Source of the DNA: Aquidulcibacter sp.
GTDB lineage: Bacteria; Pseudomonadota; Alphaproteobacteria; Caulobacterales; Aquidulcibacteraceae
Direction: 5' to 3'
DNA: 51,091 nt
Assembly: GCA_027532555.1 (NCBI GenBank)
Contig: JAPZTJ010000046.1
Span: 1 to 51,091 of the forward strand
Shown here: positions 24,681 to 33,118 of the stretch, piece after piece
How the letters are laid out: each line of letters opens with the position of its first letter
How positions within the stretch are numbered: the stretch's first letter is position 1
Notes under the pieces: generated by a model
What the model saw: only the letters and a program-made list of their open reading frames with translations
Told to the model about the DNA's origin: nothing
The model's database searches: none
Position numbers and translations under genes: made by a program

Positions 24681-27600
24681 ATGAGAAAACTTCCAAGCCT
24701 TTTAGGAACCACGGCCTTATTCACGGCATTATTTGGTCAGGCGTTTGCACAAACCCCACAAGGTCAAGCGCCTCGGGCTGAGCCCGAGAAAGCTGCCGAA
24801 ACAATCATTGTTACCGGCACGCGCATTAAGGCAGCTTCTGATAGTGGTGCGGTAGCGGTCACGACAATCAGCCGTGACCAGATCGAGGCTTTAGGTCAGG
24901 CGTCCACGGGTGAGCTTATGGAGAACCTAGCCCAGGCTGGATCTTTCGAGATCAACGGGGCGGCGGACGGTCCAAATGATGCGCGCGGAGATATTGCAAC
25001 CGTGAATTTGCGCGGGTTAGGGACGGGCAACACACTGATCCTGCTCAATGGTCGCCGGATTGCAGCCCACGCGGTCAATCAAGATATCGGCTCGACCCCC
25101 CGCCAAGTGACCAACGTGAATGCATTTCCCTCAGCCGGTATTGACCGGATCGAAGTGCTACGTGACGGTGCCTCAGCGCTCTATGGATCAGATGCGACAG
25201 CCGGTGTGGTCAACACGCTGCTCACAACCGACTTTGACGATACCCGTGTCAGTTTCAGAACTTCAAAACTAGGAACGGCAGATCATGGCGAATTCAGTGC
25301 CGATATCGCGCACGGATTCGGCTTTAATGGCGACAAGACCCGGGTGCTCGCAATTGGGTCTTGGTATCATAGGGACCCGCTCTATTCGTCACAATTGGGC
25401 GGCCAATTTCAAAGTGTTGATAAGCGGGCATTCTTGGGCTCAAGCCCCTATGCAACCGCAAACGTCGATTTCCGAAACACTTCATCGGCCTCCCCGTTTG
25501 GTGAATTTGTCGCCGGCGCATTTAACGCAGATGGCACGCAGTTCCTGTCGCGCCGGGTGCGTCGCGGCACCACAAACCTGACCAACACAGGTGGCGTGTT
25601 CCATATCCAACCTTGCGGATTTGCAGGCACTTTACAGCAATTTGGTGATCGTGGCGGACAAGGGTGTGTTGGCCTAGATGATAGCACTTTAGATATTGGC
25701 TTGCGGTATGACTTCAATGCGCTCCAGCCAAATAACGCCCGCAATGAGGGGGTGAATCTCGTGCTCAATTCTGAGCAAGCCTTGGGTCGCCAACTCTTGA
25801 CCGAAATCGATCGGATCAACCTATACGGCTTAGTGAAGCATGACTTCTCAGATACGATGGAGGGGTTTGCTGAAGCCCTCTATTACACCGCTGAGACAGC
25901 TGGTTCGCGTGCAACCCAGCCAATGGATTCAGGATTGGCATTCCTGATTGTCCCTAAAACCAATTTCTGGAACCCGTTTGGTGCGGTAGGATCACCAAAC
26001 CGGATCGCAGGGCTTAACACAACAGATGTACCAACCGCTGGCCTTGATGTTCTGATCCAGCAGTGGCGGCCGATTGAGCTGGGCCTGCGCAACATTGCTA
26101 CCGAGACGACTACTTGGCGCGCTGTGGCTGGTCTTAAAGGGAATTGGAATGATTGGGACTGGGAAGGGGCCTTCGGCTATTCCAGCAACAAGACAACGGA
26201 CAGCGAAAACAACCGCATTTCCAAGACGCTTTTGCAAGCTGAACTCGCGCGCTCTACGGCCGACGCAATCAACCCATTTGGTGGTGCGAATGCCAACACA
26301 TCCGCACAATGGGACCGGGTTCGCATTACCAGCATCAATGTAGGCGAGACCGTCCTTGCAACCGGCGACTTCCGTGTCAGCACAGACGAACTCTTCAAAG
26401 GCTGGGCAGGACCAATTGGGGCAGCTTTTGGGGCAGAATGGCGCTATGAAGAATATGTTGAAGATCGCGATCCTCGTCTTGATGGAACGATCATTTTCAA
26501 TAACGCCAATGTGTCAGGACGCTCGGACGTCGTTGGGGTTAGCCCGACGAACGACTCGACAGGCAAGCGAAATGTTTATTCGGCCTTCGGCGAAATGTTT
26601 ATCCCATTGCTAGAAGGTGAGGGACTGTTCCCCAATAGCCTAACCCTTCAGTTGGCCGCGCGCGGCGAGTATTTCGATGATCTCGAGGACGGTGCGATCA
26701 AGCCAAAAGTGGCGCTTTCCTGGTTCCCGATCTCGTGGCTGAATGTACGCGGTGCTTGGAGCCAAGGATTCCGGGTTCCAAATTTGGTCCAACTTAATCG
26801 CGGCGACATCTCGCGTTTGAACTTGGGCGTCGATGATTTCTGGCGCGCACCTGTAACCCTTGATGCACAGTCGAATGGGGATGCTTATGTTGCGTCAGTC
26901 CGGCAGGCCAATCCAGGTTTGAAGAATGAGGATACAGAGACCGTCGTCCTCGGCACAATCGCAGACCTCAAAAAGGCGTTCGGGCAGTCTTGGATCCGCG
27001 ATTTCCGCATAAGCTTGGACTATTGGAGCTTTAAGCAGACAGATGTCGTGGGTGCCTTTGGGGATCAAGAAGCGCTTGCGCTAGACTTCTTGCTACGCCG
27101 TACAGGCTCATCCAATCCCAACGTCGTGCGAGCGGCAGTAACCGACGCGGATCGGGCAGCCTATGCGGCTTGGAATGCCCGCAATCCAAATGACCAACGC
27201 CAAGCTGCTGGCTTGGTCCAATTCGTTGTCGATCCATACATCAATTTGGATAGCCAGGACGCTGACGGCTTTGACTTGGGTGTCAATTTCACCATGCGTC
27301 CAAAGGGTGGCTTTGGAACCTTGGACTTTGACCTTGATGTAACCTATCTCAACAGCCTGAACGTCGTCCGAAACGACCTATTGGCAGCGCTTGCGAATGA
27401 TCCATCCTTTGCCGGTGTGTTCTCTGAACTTCAAACCGATCGCATTCGTCTAGACGGAAATCCGCAATGGCGTACAAATCTATCCGTCACTTGGACCAAT
27501 GGACCTGTTGCTCTCGGTGTTTCTGCGCGTCAGATTTCAGACTTTCTCGATACTGGCGCAGATCCTGACCTGAATGGGGATGGCGTGCTGGACTTTTGGA

Positions 27601-27800
27601 CGGTTGAAAGCGCGACACGGATCAATGCCTATGGTGAGTTAAGGCTTGGCGGAGAAGGTCGCCCTTACCGCGTTCGGCTGGGCGTCAACAACCTAACCGA
27701 TGAGTTGCCGCCTCTGGTCGATGATTCACTCGGCTATTCGCCAGAATTCCACTGGCTCAAAGGCCGCGAAATCTTCCTTCAAGTCCGGGCGACCTTTTAA
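24681..27800 (+). CDS. TonB-dependent outer-membrane receptor beside dctA
   Basis: A 1039-residue receptor. The ATG at 24681 follows a GGGGGAGAG ribosome site and opens a signal peptide ending ...GQAFAQ. TonB-box-like ETIIVTGTRI, the plug signatures LILLNGRRIAAH and RIEVLRDGASALYGSDATAGV, a long barrel and a terminal aromatic (LQVRATF) are visible. The architecture closely resembles the receptor at 5310-8381, suggesting paralogues with different ligands. It lies 33 bases downstream of dctA and upstream of two exported hydrolases, with a terminator right after it. A role in importing an ester or oligomer that releases a dicarboxylate for DctA is a plausible inference, not shown. Confidence 0.9.
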   Translation: MRKLPSLLGTTALFTALFGQAFAQTPQGQAPRAEPEKAAETIIVTGTRIKAASDSGAVAVTTISRDQIEALGQASTGELMENLAQAGSFEINGAADGPNDARGDIATVNLRGLGTGNTLILLNGRRIAAHAVNQDIGSTPRQVTNVNAFPSAGIDRIEVLRDGASALYGSDATAGVVNTLLTTDFDDTRVSFRTSKLGTADHGEFSADIAHGFGFNGDKTRVLAIGSWYHRDPLYSSQLGGQFQSVDKRAFLGSSPYATANVDFRNTSSASPFGEFVAGAFNADGTQFLSRRVRRGTTNLTNTGGVFHIQPCGFAGTLQQFGDRGGQGCVGLDDSTLDIGLRYDFNALQPNNARNEGVNLVLNSEQALGRQLLTEIDRINLYGLVKHDFSDTMEGFAEALYYTAETAGSRATQPMDSGLAFLIVPKTNFWNPFGAVGSPNRIAGLNTTDVPTAGLDVLIQQWRPIELGLRNIATETTTWRAVAGLKGNWNDWDWEGAFGYSSNKTTDSENNRISKTLLQAELARSTADAINPFGGANANTSAQWDRVRITSINVGETVLATGDFRVSTDELFKGWAGPIGAAFGAEWRYEEYVEDRDPRLDGTIIFNNANVSGRSDVVGVSPTNDSTGKRNVYSAFGEMFIPLLEGEGLFPNSLTLQLAARGEYFDDLEDGAIKPKVALSWFPISWLNVRGAWSQGFRVPNLVQLNRGDISRLNLGVDDFWRAPVTLDAQSNGDAYVASVRQANPGLKNEDTETVVLGTIADLKKAFGQSWIRDFRISLDYWSFKQTDVVGAFGDQEALALDFLLRRTGSSNPNVVRAAVTDADRAAYAAWNARNPNDQRQAAGLVQFVVDPYINLDSQDADGFDLGVNFTMRPKGGFGTLDFDLDVTYLNSLNVVRNDLLAALANDPSFAGVFSELQTDRIRLDGNPQWRTNLSVTWTNGPVALGVSARQISDFLDTGADPDLNGDGVLDFWTVESATRINAYGELRLGGEGRPYRVRLGVNNLTDELPPLVDDSLGYSPEFHWLKGREIFLQVRATF

Positions 27801-27820
27801 GAAGCGGTCGCTATAGGCGA

Positions 27821-27850
27821 GCTTGGGAAGCGTAAAGGCGCTTCCCAAGC
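27821..27850 (+). terminator. Intrinsic terminator after the TonB receptor
   Basis: GCTTGGGAAGCG (27821-27832) pairs perfectly with CGCTTCCCAAGC (27839-27850): a 12-bp stem, 6-base loop, followed by AATTTCTTATT. This is a good rho-independent terminator 20 bases after the receptor stop, separating it from the hydrolase genes, which must then use read-through or their own promoter. Confidence 0.8.
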
Positions 27851-27914
27851 AATTTCTTATTAGCCTTGCCCATATCCAATGATAAGGTCCCGAATAGATT
27901 GGAGCAGTAAGGCC

Positions 27915-28826
27915 ATGACATCAGCATCTCGCCGCGCGATATTGGCGCTTTCCACCGGTGCCCTCATTGCTGCCACAGCAAAAGCCAACGAAGTTCAGGC
28001 AGAACAAACTGCTGCCGTTGCACCAACGCTGCAGAAGCCCCCCGTCAAGCGGACTTTTGTTGAATGGGCGGGGCCGCCAATCCCGGTTTGGAGTCACCGG
28101 CCAGAGGGCCTCGGCTCAGACGCGCCTGTCTTGTTTATCATGCATGGTGTAGGTAGGGACGCAGATCGCTATCTGAGCGAATGGCAGGGTGTTGCCGACA
28201 AATATCGTTTCATCGCCATTTGCCCTGAATTTAGCCAAGCCTCGTTCCCCGGAGCTTTGAACTATAATCTTGGTGGGGTTTTAGATCGTGAGGGCAAGCC
28301 TCGGCCGCGGCAGCTTTGGAGTTATTCCTCCATTGGTCCATTGTTTGCTTGGTTTGTGGCCCAAGAGCGATTGACCGCCAACACTTTTGATTTGTTCGGC
28401 CATTCGGCGGGCGGCCAATTCGCGCATCGGTTTTCAGCGTTTGCTTCTCCACCTTCCTTACGCCGCGTGATTGCTGCCAATGCGGGTTGGTACACATTGC
28501 CAGACCCAGACGGCGCTTGGCCATTTGGGCTGAAGGGCGCTCCGGGCGGCGAAGAGACACTTAAAACGTGGCTCGCTTCAGACCTCACAATTCTTTTGGG
28601 CACGATGGATACAGACCCAAACCATCGTAGCCTCAATAATGACCCGCCACACAAAAGTCAGGGTGCGCATCGATTGGCTCGTGGGGTCAATTTTTATTCA
28701 ACAGGTCGAGCCGTCGCAGCCAAGATGGGTCTCCCCTTTGGCTGGACCATAGATTATGCGCCGGGCATTGATCACAATAATGGGGGCATGGCTAGCTTTG
28801 CTGCGGCGCGCCTTTTCCCCTTGTAA
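27915..28826 (+). CDS. Exported alpha/beta hydrolase (polyester-depolymerase/esterase-like)
   Basis: About 303 residues from the ATG at 27915, preferred over 27879 because it has AAGG at short spacing and begins directly with a Tat-like signal (SRRAILALSTGALIAA). The catalytic serine lies in LFGHSAGGQF (GxSxG), the oxyanion region in LFIMHGVGRDADRY, and a C-terminal PGIDHNNGGM supplies the likely His. The overall pattern resembles PHB-depolymerase-like esterases (LpqC-type). It is periplasmic or secreted and 32 bases upstream of a second exported hydrolase, forming a pair behind the TonB receptor. The true ester substrate is unknown. Confidence 0.8.
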   Translation: MTSASRRAILALSTGALIAATAKANEVQAEQTAAVAPTLQKPPVKRTFVEWAGPPIPVWSHRPEGLGSDAPVLFIMHGVGRDADRYLSEWQGVADKYRFIAICPEFSQASFPGALNYNLGGVLDREGKPRPRQLWSYSSIGPLFAWFVAQERLTANTFDLFGHSAGGQFAHRFSAFASPPSLRRVIAANAGWYTLPDPDGAWPFGLKGAPGGEETLKTWLASDLTILLGTMDTDPNHRSLNNDPPHKSQGAHRLARGVNFYSTGRAVAAKMGLPFGWTIDYAPGIDHNNGGMASFAAARLFPL

Positions 28827-28858
28827 ATGCCGTTTCTGCTACTGAAAGATAGGGTGAG

Positions 28859-30184
28859 ATGAAGCGACTCAAAGCTAATCTAGGCTGTTTCTTCAGACTG
28901 CTTTTGACGCTGGCGCTACTATGTTGTGTCGTTCGTCCGGCCGCCGCTGCAACAGCTAGAGACCAACCAACGCCAACCCCTTGCCCGGCGTTTCTACCGA
29001 GTGAGACCCAATGCTTCACGGGCAAGTCCAGCGCCGGTGCGCCTTTCTTCATTGCTATTCCAAGGAACTGGAACCAGAACCTGATCCTGTTCGCCCATGG
29101 TGGTCCGCGCCTTGGGGCACCGAAATTGGCGGAGACGGTCGAGGACCTAGAGCGCTTTCAAATGATGGTGTCTGAAGGCTATGCGTGGGCTGGCACCACC
29201 TATCGACGGGGTGGCTATGGTGTAAGGTCTGCCGCCGAGGACATGGACCAGCTGCGCACTTTGACGTGGCAACATTTTGGAAGACCAAAGCACACCATCC
29301 TGCATGGGCAATCCTGGGGTGGAAATGTTGCTGCAAAGGCGGCCGAGCTTTATGCGATGGATCTTGAAGGTAAGCGCAATTTTGATGGCGTGGTGCTGAC
29401 CAGTGGGGTCTTGGCTGGGGGCACGAAAGCCTATCGGCTGCGGTCCGACTTACGGGCGGTCTATCACTATTATTGTCGCAACCACCCAAGACCGAGTGAG
29501 GCCCAATACCCGCTCTGGCAGGGCTTGCCCGCTGGTGCTTCCATGACACGTGCCGAGTTGGCCGAGCGCGTGCGCGAATGCACGGGTGTCGGGACCCCGG
29601 CAGCACAGCGAACTGCGATGCAAAAGGCCAAGCTTCGCAACATCACAAGGGTTCTTTCAATCAAGGAAGACCAAATCCTCCCCAATCTGGCTTGGGCAAC
29701 CAATACGTTTCAGGACATGATTGGTCGCCTGAATGGACGCAATCCATTTTCGAACTATGGCGTGGTTTACGAAGGTTCTGACAATGATCGAGCCTTGAAT
29801 GCGGGTGTGGAACGCTTTGCGGCAGATCCGATCGCTGTCGCAGAACTCGCCTATGATAGTGATCTGAGCGGCTTGATCGTCGCGCCGGTCATCACCGTTC
29901 ATGGCATTCATGATCCGGTCGCACCTGTCTCCCATGAAACTGCCTATCGACGCACCATTGAAGGGGCTGGTCGTGGTGACCTGTTAGTGCAGAGCTTTAC
30001 CGACGAAGCGGAGCATAGCCGCCTAAGCGTGCCGGCCTACCCAAGCATCTTTAGTGCGTTGATGAAGTGGATCGACACAGGACAAAAGCCTACCCAAGAG
30101 AGCATTAAGGCAGCATGTCCAAAGTTTGCCGAAAAATACCGCGAGCCGTGCTTGTTTGTCGTGCCTTTTTCACCTGAACCTTAA
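28859..30184 (+). CDS. Exported alpha/beta hydrolase, Cys-rich
   Basis: A 441-residue protein with a Sec signal peptide (basic start MKRLKANLG, hydrophobic core, cut near ...RPAAAA). Catalytic elements: HGQSWGGN (nucleophile Ser), HGIHDPVAP (acid) and DEAEHSRL (His), in the alpha/beta-hydrolase order. It has several cysteines near both ends of the mature protein (TPCPAF, TQCFTG, YYCRNH, RECTGV, KAACPKF, REPCLF), suggesting disulfides in the periplasm. The large insert between Ser and Asp could form a lid. It lies 32 bases behind the first hydrolase and is convergent with the antiporter gene. The family is recognised only at superfamily level, and the substrate is unknown. Confidence 0.78.
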   Translation: MKRLKANLGCFFRLLLTLALLCCVVRPAAAATARDQPTPTPCPAFLPSETQCFTGKSSAGAPFFIAIPRNWNQNLILFAHGGPRLGAPKLAETVEDLERFQMMVSEGYAWAGTTYRRGGYGVRSAAEDMDQLRTLTWQHFGRPKHTILHGQSWGGNVAAKAAELYAMDLEGKRNFDGVVLTSGVLAGGTKAYRLRSDLRAVYHYYCRNHPRPSEAQYPLWQGLPAGASMTRAELAERVRECTGVGTPAAQRTAMQKAKLRNITRVLSIKEDQILPNLAWATNTFQDMIGRLNGRNPFSNYGVVYEGSDNDRALNAGVERFAADPIAVAELAYDSDLSGLIVAPVITVHGIHDPVAPVSHETAYRRTIEGAGRGDLLVQSFTDEAEHSRLSVPAYPSIFSALMKWIDTGQKPTQESIKAACPKFAEKYREPCLFVVPFSPEP

Positions 30185-30199
30185 AAGGTACACGGCCGA

Positions 30200-31471
30200 T
30201 TATGCCCGCGTGTCCGTAGCGGGAAGTACCCCACTAGCTCGCGCATGGCGACCATAAACCAGTTCGAACAAGGGTCCTGCCATGAGGGTGGTCACAATCG
30301 CCATCACGACCATAATGGAGAATAGCGCCGGCTCAATAATGCCGCGTTGCAGGCCAATATTGAGGATGATCAACTCCATCAGGCCACGGGCATTCATCAA
30401 AGCCCCAATGCCCATCGCCGTGCGATTGTCTTCCCCCGTTGCCCGCGCCGCCGCATAGCAGGCAAGGCCTTTGGCCGCGATAGAAATCACCAAGATGACC
30501 AAAGCGATAAAGAAGAGATGCCACGTGTTCACAAGGGTCAATTGGGTATGCAAGCCAGAATAGGTGAAGAAGAGCGGCAGCAGCATCACGGCGGTGACGG
30601 GTTCGAGCTTCTCTCGCAGGGTTTCTGAGAATTTTCCCTTCGGCATGACAGCGCCCAAAACAAAACCGCCAAAGACCGCATGAATGCCTGCAATATCCAT
30701 CGTGAAGGCACACAGTGCAAAGGCGATCAGGACATAGGCAAGGCTAATCTCACTAATCCCGCCGTCGCGCTCCATCATCTTGGCCAAGGGCGCCGTGAGC
30801 TTCCGGCCAAACAAAGCCATGAAGATTGCAAAGGCAACCGCGCCGCCAATCGCAACAATGGCTACCATAGGACCGCCGCCAAAACTGGCGAGCACAATGG
30901 CCAACACACACCATGCACCTGCATCATCAATTGCGCCTGCGGAAAGGGCCAAAGTGCCCAGAGGCGACTTGCTCAAGCCCTTTTCATGAATAATCCGGGC
31001 CAGCATCGGGAAGGCGGTAATGGCGATACAAGCACCCATGAAGAGCTGGGCTTCCCAGGTGGCCAGTTTGTCATTGAATAATCCGGGGGTCTGCATCAGC
31101 CAAGGCGTAATGAGAAACGCGCAGATAAAGGGGACAGCAATACCTGAAATCGAAACCGCCGCAGCACTCTTGGCCCGTGTCACGAAGTGCGACACATCAA
31201 AGGTCAAACCGACAATGAACATGTAAAGACCGACGGCCAGTTGGGCACCGACAAACAAAATGGGCTTCGATTCCGGCGGAAAAATCAGGCTTTGAAGTTC
31301 AGGCGCGAGTAGCCCGAACAAGGAAGGCCCCAAGCATACACCCGCGATCATCTCGCCCACGACTTGAGGCTGACCTAAAAAGCGTTTGCCAATCCAGCCA
31401 AAAACCCGGCATGCCAAAAGGATCAGGGCCAATTGGGCAAAAAAGGCTATGCTTAGGTCCTGTGGGGTCAT
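30200..31471 (-). CDS. Cation:proton antiporter, CPA2 (Kef/NapA-type)
   Basis: About 424 residues from the ATG at 31471 (MTPQDLSIAFF); an upstream in-frame opening lacks the membrane pattern. There are roughly twelve membrane helices, starting with the typical FGWIGKRFLGQPQVVGEMIAGVCLGPSLFG segment, and the ion-binding pair in SAGAIDDAGAWCVLA. It lacks the C-terminal RCK/TrkA-N domain of KefB/KefC, so it is the short antiporter form. The likely role is Na+/H+ or K+/H+ exchange in pH or ion balance. It stands alone on the minus strand, convergent with the hydrolase genes. Confidence 0.86.
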   Translation of the reverse strand: MTPQDLSIAFFAQLALILLACRVFGWIGKRFLGQPQVVGEMIAGVCLGPSLFGLLAPELQSLIFPPESKPILFVGAQLAVGLYMFIVGLTFDVSHFVTRAKSAAAVSISGIAVPFICAFLITPWLMQTPGLFNDKLATWEAQLFMGACIAITAFPMLARIIHEKGLSKSPLGTLALSAGAIDDAGAWCVLAIVLASFGGGPMVAIVAIGGAVAFAIFMALFGRKLTAPLAKMMERDGGISEISLAYVLIAFALCAFTMDIAGIHAVFGGFVLGAVMPKGKFSETLREKLEPVTAVMLLPLFFTYSGLHTQLTLVNTWHLFFIALVILVISIAAKGLACYAAARATGEDNRTAMGIGALMNARGLMELIILNIGLQRGIIEPALFSIMVVMAIVTTLMAGPLFELVYGRHARASGVLPATDTRA

Positions 31472-31704
31472 TGAGGCCGATCTCTCCGAGTCTGTTGCGA
31501 CTTTCGGCCTCGCTTCTGCCAGAGGTGGACCACCCATACAAGACAAGCGGCATTGATGCCCACACAGGGTCAAGACAAAGCCCAAAGCCGCCTGGGTCGG
31601 CAAGACTCAGCAGAAAAACCAATTTCTTGAGACGTGCCCTGTATGAAAAGGCAAACAAATAAGGCCCCAGAAGGCGACCAGAAAGTCTATCAAGTTTCAG
31701 TGAT

Positions 31705-33051
31705 TCACTTCAGGTCAGTCTCTACATAAATCCAATCCCGTTCCAGTAACTTGGAGGACGCAAATAACAAGGCGGCCGCAATGAGATAAAAGCTACTGCC
31801 GCAAAGGATGGAATAGCGCAGCGACTCCTCGCCAAATTGGGCGCTTAATCCATCTGACATAGCACCCAAAAGCAAGTCTCCCAGACCAATGCCGACGAGA
31901 TTATTGATCAGGAGAAAGAGGGCCGAGGCGGTTGCCCGCATATTGGGTGGCACGATACCTTGAAATGCGGCCAGAACAGGTCCGAGCCAGGCGAGCCCTA
32001 AAGCTGTCGGGATTAGGAACACGAAGAACGACACCCAAATGGAGTCAGACAGAATACCAAACGCGAAGAAGGGTGTTGTGGCAACAAAAGCTAGCGCAGG
32101 AACAAGGGCATATGCGCTTTTATTCTTCGCCCCAAAGCGATCTCCCAATTGACCACCCAGCCAGATACCAATCAGGCCGCCAACCAGCACAATCGTGCCG
32201 TAAAAATAACCTGCATAGAGGAGGGGGCCTGCCCCTGCGGGGATCATCCAATCCGGCAACCAAGACATGGCTTTGCCTAAGTCCTCACCCCAAGAGCGCA
32301 CGAAGAAAGCTGGTAGCCACGCAAACAGGCCATAGCCCATCATCGAAGAAGATGCGGCTCCCAAGGAAATGGTCCAGAAGCTTGGCTTTTTGACCAAGAC
32401 AGACATAACTTCACGCAATTTAGCTGGCGCGACTTTGGCCCCTGGTGGATCATAGCGACCGCGGACGGGCTCCTTCATAAGGATCTTAAAAATCGGGGCG
32501 AACAAAACGCCCATCAGGCCAACAATGATAAAGGCCCATCGCCAGTCCAAAACCGTGGCAATCACGCCTCCAAAAATAATGCCTACAGCTGAGCCAATCG
32601 GAATCCCGAACGAATAAGCCGCCATGGCTCGCCCGCGCCGATCTGGGGGATAATAATCTGACAACAGGGAATAAGCAGGCGCAATGCCGCCCGCTTCACC
32701 CACACCAACCATCAGACGAGCGGTGAATAATTGCCAAAAATTCTGTGCAAGACCACATAGCGCGGTCATGGCGCTCCACAGTGTCAGCGCAATGGTCATG
32801 ATCCATGTCCGGTTAAACCGGTCGGCCAACAAAGCAATGGGTACCCCCAAGGTCGCATAGAATAACGCAAAGGACAGGCCGCGCATGAGCCCCAATTGGG
32901 TGTCACTTAATCCAAGTTCTTTTTGAATCGGGATCGACAAAATCCCGATGATCTGGCGGTCGAGAAAGTTGAAAGTATAGACGATGACCAAAAGGGTCAG
33001 AACAAGCGTGCGATAGGCTGGGCTTGGATCATTGGCCTGTGCGGGTTGCAT
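31705..33051 (-). CDS. MFS transporter, spinster-like
   Basis: A 448-residue, twelve-helix major facilitator carrier. The ATG at 33051 follows GAGGTGACC. It contains NFLDRQIIGIL in helix 1, the loop 2-3 motif LADRFNRTW, and VGEAGGIAPAYSLLSDYYPPDRRGRAMA, signatures of the spinster-type MFS subfamily abundant in sphingomonads and Caulobacter, often beside TonB receptors and aromatic, terpenoid or steroid degradation genes. It is on the same strand, downstream of the TonB receptor at 33119-35359, but separated from it by an intrinsic terminator. It probably moves the cleaved product across the inner membrane. Confidence 0.87.
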   Translation of the reverse strand: MQPAQANDPSPAYRTLVLTLLVIVYTFNFLDRQIIGILSIPIQKELGLSDTQLGLMRGLSFALFYATLGVPIALLADRFNRTWIMTIALTLWSAMTALCGLAQNFWQLFTARLMVGVGEAGGIAPAYSLLSDYYPPDRRGRAMAAYSFGIPIGSAVGIIFGGVIATVLDWRWAFIIVGLMGVLFAPIFKILMKEPVRGRYDPPGAKVAPAKLREVMSVLVKKPSFWTISLGAASSSMMGYGLFAWLPAFFVRSWGEDLGKAMSWLPDWMIPAGAGPLLYAGYFYGTIVLVGGLIGIWLGGQLGDRFGAKNKSAYALVPALAFVATTPFFAFGILSDSIWVSFFVFLIPTALGLAWLGPVLAAFQGIVPPNMRATASALFLLINNLVGIGLGDLLLGAMSDGLSAQFGEESLRYSILCGSSFYLIAAALLFASSKLLERDWIYVETDLK

Positions 33052-33077
33052 GGTCACCTCTATCTAGAAATGGAAAT

Positions 33078-33099
33078 GCCCCCGGACTTCGCCGGGGGC
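33078..33099 (-). terminator. Intrinsic terminator between TonB receptor and MFS gene
   Basis: GCCCCCGG (33078-33085) pairs with CCGGGGGC (33092-33099) around a 6-base loop; read on the minus strand it is followed by ATTTCCATTTC. It lies just after the receptor stop and about 27 bases before the MFS start, so the MFS gene receives only read-through transcripts or has a very short independent leader. Confidence 0.75.
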
Positions 33100-33118
33100 A
33101 CTAAGGGCTTGAGGATGA

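Noticed and set aside
29055-29606. 183-residue open frame on the minus strand
   Set aside because: Antisense to the second exported hydrolase; it is rich in Pro, His and Arg, shows no domain and is a shadow.
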